DNA of 64,000 nt from an uncultured Alphaproteobacteria bacterium (GTDB lineage: Bacteria; Pseudomonadota; Alphaproteobacteria; RF32; CAG-239). The notes beneath the pieces are model-generated. The model had not been told where the DNA came from. It saw only the letters and a program-made list of their open reading frames with translations, and made no database searches. The number at the start of each line of letters is the position of its first letter. The first letter of the stretch is position 1. The translations under genes and the position numbers were made by a program. Below, piece by piece: positions 59,229 through 64,000 of this stretch. The stretch covers positions 1-64,000 of the forward strand of contig CAJUCZ010000004.1 of the NCBI GenBank assembly GCA_910585375.1, given 5' to 3'.

Positions 59229-60494
59229 ATGTTGTCAAAACTGAAAAAAAATATTGCCGTTTTTTTCAAAAGGTTCGCCGTATCGGCGGCCCTTGCTTTG
59301 TTTTGCCTGCCGTTTTTTTGCAGAGGGGAAGCTTCGGCAGCAACAATTCAGTCTTTGCGTATCGGGCAGAATGCCGGAGGAATCCGCATTGTTTTTGATA
59401 CTGATGCCAAAATAGGTTACAATGCCTTTTTGCTGAGCGGTCCGCGCCGTTTGGTAATTGATTTTGATAACGTCACGCTTAATGCCAAAGTCGAGAAAAG
59501 TCTGACAAGCAATAACGTGCTGGAAAATCCCCGTATCGGACGCAATGTCGATACCGGCGCCGCCCGTCTGGCTTTTGACCTCAAACAGCCTGCCGTTATC
59601 AAAAAAGCTTTTATGCTTCCGCCGCAAATTAACTTTGGCTGGCGTTTTGTGGTCGATTTGGAAATCACGGCCGAAAGCGACTTCTCGAAACACGTCGGAG
59701 CGGCCTATGCCGTGTCGGATGACGGCGGTTCTTCTTCGCAGAGCGTTAAAAATGCCAAAAGCGCCAAGCCTTCTGCAGCCGTGGAAAAAAGAAGCAAAGC
59801 CAAAAAAATCATTGTGCTGGATCCCGGACACGGCGGACAAGATCCCGGAGCAATCGGCGTTTCCGGCGTTTATGAAAAAAATATCACGTTGTCGGCAGCC
59901 CGGGAACTGAAAAAAATCCTTGATGCAAAAGGTGAGTATAAGGTTTATATGACCCGCAACCGCGATGTCTTTATTCCTCTGCGAGAAAGGGTTAAAATTG
60001 CCCGCAAATACAAGGCCGATTTATTCTTGTCCATTCATGCCGACAGCGCTTTAAACCGCAATGCCAAAGGTCTGTCCGTTTATACTTTGTCAGAAAAAGC
60101 GTCAGACAAAGAAGCCGCTGCATTGGCGGAACGTGAAAATAAAGCCGATGTTATTGCCGGCCTGAATTTTGCCGAACATTCCAAAGAAGTGTCGGATATT
60201 TTGATTAATCTTGCCCAGCGCGAAACCTTAAACCGTTCATCGGAATTTGCAACCTTTATGGTTTCGGAAATGCGCAAAAGCTGCAAACTTTTGGACAATA
60301 CGCACCGCTTTGCCGGCTTTGCCGTTCTGAAAGCGCCGGACATTCCTTCCGTTCTGCTGGAAATGGGATACTTGTCTAACCGCTCGGAAGAAAAACTTCT
60401 GCGCCAGTTGTCCTACCGCCAGAAACTGGCCAAATCCGCCGCCGCCGCCATTGATAAATATTTTGACAATATGCACCACGCCTCATTGTTTTAA
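59229..60494 (+). CDS. N-acetylmuramoyl-L-alanine amidase, AmiC type
   Basis: A 421-residue periplasmic amidase that cleaves septal peptidoglycan. It has a signal peptide (residues ~1-38), an AMIN domain (~40-150) that targets the septum, then an Amidase_3 domain. Zinc ligands are visible in LDPGHGGQDPGAIG (His), YEKNITLSAA (Glu) and FLSIHADSA (His), and the catalytic Glu in LLEMGYLSN. The AMIN plus Amidase_3 order is AmiC-like. The next gene on the strand is PBP1A, after a ~640-bp gap, another envelope enzyme. Confidence 0.94.
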   Translation: MLSKLKKNIAVFFKRFAVSAALALFCLPFFCRGEASAATIQSLRIGQNAGGIRIVFDTDAKIGYNAFLLSGPRRLVIDFDNVTLNAKVEKSLTSNNVLENPRIGRNVDTGAARLAFDLKQPAVIKKAFMLPPQINFGWRFVVDLEITAESDFSKHVGAAYAVSDDGGSSSQSVKNAKSAKPSAAVEKRSKAKKIIVLDPGHGGQDPGAIGVSGVYEKNITLSAARELKKILDAKGEYKVYMTRNRDVFIPLRERVKIARKYKADLFLSIHADSALNRNAKGLSVYTLSEKASDKEAAALAERENKADVIAGLNFAEHSKEVSDILINLAQRETLNRSSEFATFMVSEMRKSCKLLDNTHRFAGFAVLKAPDIPSVLLEMGYLSNRSEEKLLRQLSYRQKLAKSAAAAIDKYFDNMHHASLF

Positions 60495-60526
60495 GGCAAT
60501 TCCGGCAGTTGAAAGTTTAATTCTTT

Positions 60527-60898
60527 CTATTCGCACAAATAATAAATAGAATTATAAATGCTATAAGTATCGCAGTAGCCACTTTTATAAACAGGTTTGC
60601 CTCCGATTGCTTTGCAGCTGGCTTTCATATCACTGCAATCAGGTTTTTCTTTATTATCGGAAATGCAATCAGAATAGCGATCACAGTATGTAAACTTGTC
60701 ATCACAACAGAAGCCGCGTAGTACGACAGTCAGGCAATTTCCGTTTTTACAAATTTGCCCGCTTGAACACTTAGAACTTCCGCAGCTTTCGTAATTAGTT
60801 GTCCCGTTTCTTCCGCATGATGCGCCTGCGGTATATTGGCATTCTCTGGCACAGTCGGCCCCCGACTGCGCCTGCTGCGCAGGTGTCAGCGTTAAGCT
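60527..60898 (-). pseudogene. Cysteine-rich protein remnant lacking a start codon
   Basis: The minus strand is open for 123 codons with ~15 cysteines and a clearly protein-like composition. Pieces include GADCARECQYTAGASCG, CSSGQICKNGNC, GFCCDDKFTYC and a C-terminal IYYLCE. The opening LTLTPAQQAQ-SGADC looks like the end of a signal peptide, but no ATG/GTG/TTG start precedes it in frame before a stop. A neighbouring frame has ATGTCAGTAAAG just upstream, so a single-base frameshift would join them. It is either a decayed relative of the cysteine-rich family or a gene with a sequencing or real frameshift. Its modules are of the same style as, but not identical to, the genes at 27114 and 52920. 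Confidence 0.5.
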
Positions 60899-61134
60899 TT
60901 ACTGACATTAATCTTATTATAAAGTCATGTATATATAAACCATGTTTGAGAAGGGGTGTGATTTTCGGGAAAAGTTCGTGCAGAACGGTCGGAAAAAGAA
61001 TTTTTATCAGCAAAGGTTTGCCGGAACAAAGGGGGAAAAATAAAAAATTTCTTTGCAATTTTCTTAAATTGTAATAGATTAAGCACGAGATTTTGAACAA
61101 TAAGATTAAAAAGCCCTAAAACCACGGATTTGAA

Positions 61135-63597
61135 ATGTTAAAAACGCTGTCTTCTTTATTAAGCACTTTTTTCTTTTTTGCAGTTATTGTGTTTGTTGTT
61201 GTAATCAGCACAATTTGGGATTATGCCGGAAAACTTCCTGATTATCGTCAGTTGGCCAAATACGAACCGGCCGTTACGACCCGCCTGTATGCCGGCGATG
61301 GCCGCTTGTTGATGGAATATGCAACGGAAAAGCGTTTTTTTGTACCGGTAGATAAAATTCCTGAAAAAGTAAAGAATGCGTTTATTGCGGCTGAAGACAA
61401 AAAGTTTTATTCCCATTCCGGTATTGATTATGTCGGAATTGTGCGCGCGGTCTTGAGCAATATTAAAAAAATCGGTACCGGCGCCCGTCCCGGCGGCGCT
61501 TCGACAATTACCCAGCAGGTAGCTAAAAATTTCTTGTTGTCGTCCGAATTGTCTTACAGCCGCAAAATCAAAGAAGCCATTTTGGCAACGCGGATTGAAC
61601 AGGCTTTTTCCAAAGATCATATTTTGGAACTTTATCTGAATGAAATTTATCTCGGTAACCGCTCCTATGGGGTCGGTGCCGCTGCATTGAATTATTTTGG
61701 CAAATCTTTGGACGAGTTGACTTTGGAAGAAGCCGCTTATCTGGCGGCTTTGCCTAAAGGACCGAACAATTATAATCCCAAAACCAAAAACGCTGCTGCC
61801 GTCGCCCGCCGCAACTGGGTGATTGACCGCATGGTCGAAGACGGCTATGTCAGTGAGGAAGAAGCGCTTGCAGCCAAGGAAAAACCGTTGGTTACCATAC
61901 AGCGGAATAATGAGTTTGTCAAAGATTCACAATATTTTAGTGAAGAAGTCCGCCGCCGCATAACCGACAAATTCGGAGATGATGCCTTGTATGAAGGCGG
62001 ATTGCTGGTTCGGACGACTGTTGATCCTAAATTGCAGGAAATTGCCACAAAAGTCTTTAGAAAAGGTTTGCAGGATTATGACGATCGTCACGGTTGGCGC
62101 GGGGCTGTGGCCAATATTAGTTTGGATGGCGATTATAAAGAAACTCTTGCTAAAATTGAAATGCCGAAAGGCGCGGACAAAAACTGGCAGAAAGCCGTCG
62201 TACTCGAAACATCCAAAGACAAAGCCGTTATTGAAACAAGTGCCGGAGAACGCGGCTCAATTCCTCTGGCCTTTATGCCTTCTGCCGGCAAGACGCTGAA
62301 AAATCAAGGGATTACCGGTCCGTTGGGCAGTGTTGCCAAATATTTGGAAAAAGGCGATGTGATATATGTGGAGAAAGCGGCTGAAAAGGAAATTGCCGCC
62401 AAAAAATTGACGGCGGACAGTTATCATTTGCGTCAGGTGCCGGATGTTCAGGGCGCTTTGATTGTACTTGACCCGCATACCGGCAAAGTGTTGGCTGCTG
62501 TCGGCGGATATGATTTTTCCCAGTCGCAGTTTAACCGCGCGACGCAGGCCAAACGCCAGACCGGCTCTTCTTTCAAGCCTTTTGTTTATATTACGGCTTT
62601 GGATAACGGCTATTCTCCCACGGATTTAATTTTGGATGCGCCGTTTGTGTTGGATCAGGGCGAGGGGTTGCCGAAATGGAAACCCAAAAACTATTCGGTT
62701 AATTTTTACGGCCCGACAACATTACGTCAGGGAATTGAAAAATCGCGCAATTTGATGACTGTCCGTCTGGCGCAGGACTTGGGCATGGATAAAGTTTCGG
62801 ATTATGTCCGCCGCTTCGGGATTAACGATAATCTGCCAAAACTGCTTTCCATGTCTCTGGGGGCTTCAGACACGCGTTTGATTAATATGGCGGCGGGCTA
62901 TGCCATGATTGTAAACGGCGGCAAAAAAATTGAGCCTTATTTTATTGAGCAGGTGCAGGATCGCAACGGCAAAACCATTTTGAAACATGACAAACGCGAA
63001 TGTGCCGGCTGCAATGTAAACTTTTATGAAAGTCAGGAAACGCCGAAACTGATTGATAATCGGGAACAAATTGTTGATCCGCTCAGCGCTTATCAGATGA
63101 CCAGTATTCTTGAAGGCGTGGCAATCAGGGGAACAGCCTCCCGTCTGCGTAATTTAAACAAACATCTGGCGGGCAAAACCGGAACCACCAATGATAATAA
63201 AGATTCCTGGTTCATTGGCTTTTCTCCGGATTTGGTCGTGGGCGTTTATCTTGGCTTTGACGAACCGAGAACGTTGGGCAGACGGGAGACCGGCGCAACC
63301 GCAGCGCTGCCGGTTTTTTATGATTTTATGCAGCAGGCCCTGAAAAACCAGCCGGATATTCCTTTCCGGATTCCAAACGGCATTAAGCTTGTGCGGGTTA
63401 ACCATACGACCGGAAAACCGGCAACCCCGATGGATAAGTCCGTTATTGTCGAGGCTTTGAAACCGGACTTTGATTTTGACAAACAGGCACAAAGGGTAAT
63501 TGGCGGAGAAACGGTGGCCGCAGACGGTAAAGAAGCGCCGTCTTCCGGTTATTCCGCAGAAGAGGGCGGAGATTTTCAGCTTGGCGGACAATATTAA
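61135..63597 (+). CDS. mrcA: Penicillin-binding protein 1A
   Basis: A bifunctional peptidoglycan synthase. It has an N-terminal transmembrane helix (residues ~5-28) and a glycosyltransferase family 51 domain with AAEDKKFYSHSGIDY (Glu ~86) and GGASTITQQVAKN. An OB-like insertion precedes the transpeptidase domain. The latter has the SSFK active site in QTGSSFKPFVY (~475), SRN and KTGTT (~680). The 820-residue length is normal. It lies just before prfB, as in many alphaproteobacteria. Confidence 0.97.
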   Translation: MLKTLSSLLSTFFFFAVIVFVVVISTIWDYAGKLPDYRQLAKYEPAVTTRLYAGDGRLLMEYATEKRFFVPVDKIPEKVKNAFIAAEDKKFYSHSGIDYVGIVRAVLSNIKKIGTGARPGGASTITQQVAKNFLLSSELSYSRKIKEAILATRIEQAFSKDHILELYLNEIYLGNRSYGVGAAALNYFGKSLDELTLEEAAYLAALPKGPNNYNPKTKNAAAVARRNWVIDRMVEDGYVSEEEALAAKEKPLVTIQRNNEFVKDSQYFSEEVRRRITDKFGDDALYEGGLLVRTTVDPKLQEIATKVFRKGLQDYDDRHGWRGAVANISLDGDYKETLAKIEMPKGADKNWQKAVVLETSKDKAVIETSAGERGSIPLAFMPSAGKTLKNQGITGPLGSVAKYLEKGDVIYVEKAAEKEIAAKKLTADSYHLRQVPDVQGALIVLDPHTGKVLAAVGGYDFSQSQFNRATQAKRQTGSSFKPFVYITALDNGYSPTDLILDAPFVLDQGEGLPKWKPKNYSVNFYGPTTLRQGIEKSRNLMTVRLAQDLGMDKVSDYVRRFGINDNLPKLLSMSLGASDTRLINMAAGYAMIVNGGKKIEPYFIEQVQDRNGKTILKHDKRECAGCNVNFYESQETPKLIDNREQIVDPLSAYQMTSILEGVAIRGTASRLRNLNKHLAGKTGTTNDNKDSWFIGFSPDLVVGVYLGFDEPRTLGRRETGATAALPVFYDFMQQALKNQPDIPFRIPNGIKLVRVNHTTGKPATPMDKSVIVEALKPDFDFDKQAQRVIGGETVAADGKEAPSSGYSAEEGGDFQLGGQY

Positions 63598-63611
63598 GGA
63601 GTATAAAAGAG

Positions 63612-64000
63612 ATGAGAGCAGAAATTGCGGAAGTTGTTGAAGAAATCAGGCAGTCGCTGGAACTGCTGAGGAGGTCTCTTTGACTATGATAATGCTGTAT
63701 TGCGCCTGAGCGAACTCAATGCGTTGAGCGAAGATGCCAATCTTTGGAACGATGCTGAAAAAGCCAAAAAACTGATGAGCGAAAAAACGCGTCTGGAAGA
63801 CAATCTCGGCCATTATGATGCAATGTTCAAGGCTCTGAATGATACGGTTGAACTTGCAGAAATGGCAGAAACAGAGGATGACGAAACCGTTATTGCCGAA
63901 GCTTATCAGGAACTTTTGTCCTTAAAAGAGGAGGCCAAACGCGGTGAACTGGAAGCCTTGCTCTCGGGAGAAGTCGATGCCAACGACGCCTTTTTGGAAG
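63612..64000 (+). CDS. prfB: Peptide chain release factor 2 (RF2), 5' part, with programmed +1 frameshift
   Basis: RF2 ends translation at UGA and UAA. The frame opens at ATG 63612 and meets an in-frame TGA at 63681-63683 after 23 codons. The bases before it, AGGAGG-TCT-CTT-TGA-C, form the classic RF2 frameshift site: an internal Shine-Dalgarno three bases before CTT, followed by a UGA-C context. A +1 shift continues DYDNAVLRLSELNALSEDANLW, the conserved RF2 N-terminal helix, open to the window end. Low RF2 leads to more frameshifting, so the gene controls itself. The rest of the protein, including the GGQ and SPF motifs, lies outside the window. Confidence 0.95.

Noticed and set aside
1..64000. 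CRISPR arrays, insertion sequences with transposase, prophage blocks
   Set aside because: No regularly spaced repeats and no transposase, integrase or structural phage genes were found; the DUF5131 gene alone does not define a prophage.

Overview
The window reads as chromosomal DNA of a flagellated Gram-negative alphaproteobacterium of moderate GC content, probably an uncultured host-associated lineage. The class call rests on several things: the gene order DUF177, rpmF, plsX, fabH, ihfA, merR; FlaF-type flagellar regulators; a ribbon-helix-helix protein of the alphaproteobacterial RHH_4 type; and an RNase E whose S1 domain is split by a long acidic insertion. The narrower lineage (gut Rhodospirillales/RF32-like) is only inference, from the many cysteine-rich secreted proteins and dispersed intergenic repeats.

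Layout. 1-811: 5' end of a cysteine-rich secreted protein and a polypurine tract. 812-10150: an OprB-like porin, BamE, the lipid/ribosome cluster (DUF177-rpmF-plsX-fabH-ihfA-merR), a mismatch glycosylase, a membrane protein and a second outer-membrane barrel. 10381-14119: a structured RNA followed by a DHH-motif protein and a large KH-domain protein. 14429-22054: tRNA-Pro, a histidine-phosphatase-like protein, Hsp20, DUF3175, a repeat protein, an EamA transporter, an MTA/SAH deaminase and an EF-hand protein. 23069-27048: flgF-flgG-flgA-flgH and a double FlaF protein. 27114-38900: a cysteine-rich protein, an RND efflux operon, a GST, a solute-binding protein, a second FlaF and a repeat-rich stretch. 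38980-49917: an archaeal/eukaryal-type ProS, a cold-shock protein, an M23 peptidase, tRNA-Asp, a DUF5131 protein, an EptA-like transferase and a parvulin. 50096-64000: secA, another cysteine-rich protein, a BepA-like protease, rne, an AmiC-like amidase, PBP1A and the start of prfB with its programmed frameshift.

The most notable signal is a family of structured RNA leaders. Three cassettes (22157-22668, 37202-37708, 42103-42623), all on the + strand, share a TTGCAA promoter, a GAGA/GAGG-loop hairpin and a second hairpin whose loop pairs with a distant 3' strand. They also share two internal hairpins, a terminator hairpin and a Shine-Dalgarno sequence, followed by a small XRE-like gene. Base changes in one copy are compensated in its partner strand, and a CUCC segment can pair either with an internal hairpin arm or with the Shine-Dalgarno. 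That is the architecture of an RNA switch. A larger relative at 10414-10695 precedes a 14-codon ORF and the DHH-KH gene pair, whose intergenic spacer holds an H-type pseudoknot of its own. I do not recognise any of these as a named RNA class.

A second theme is a modular family of very cysteine-rich secreted proteins (three loci plus one decayed copy). They have near-identical upstream and signal-peptide DNA but divergent 3' ends.
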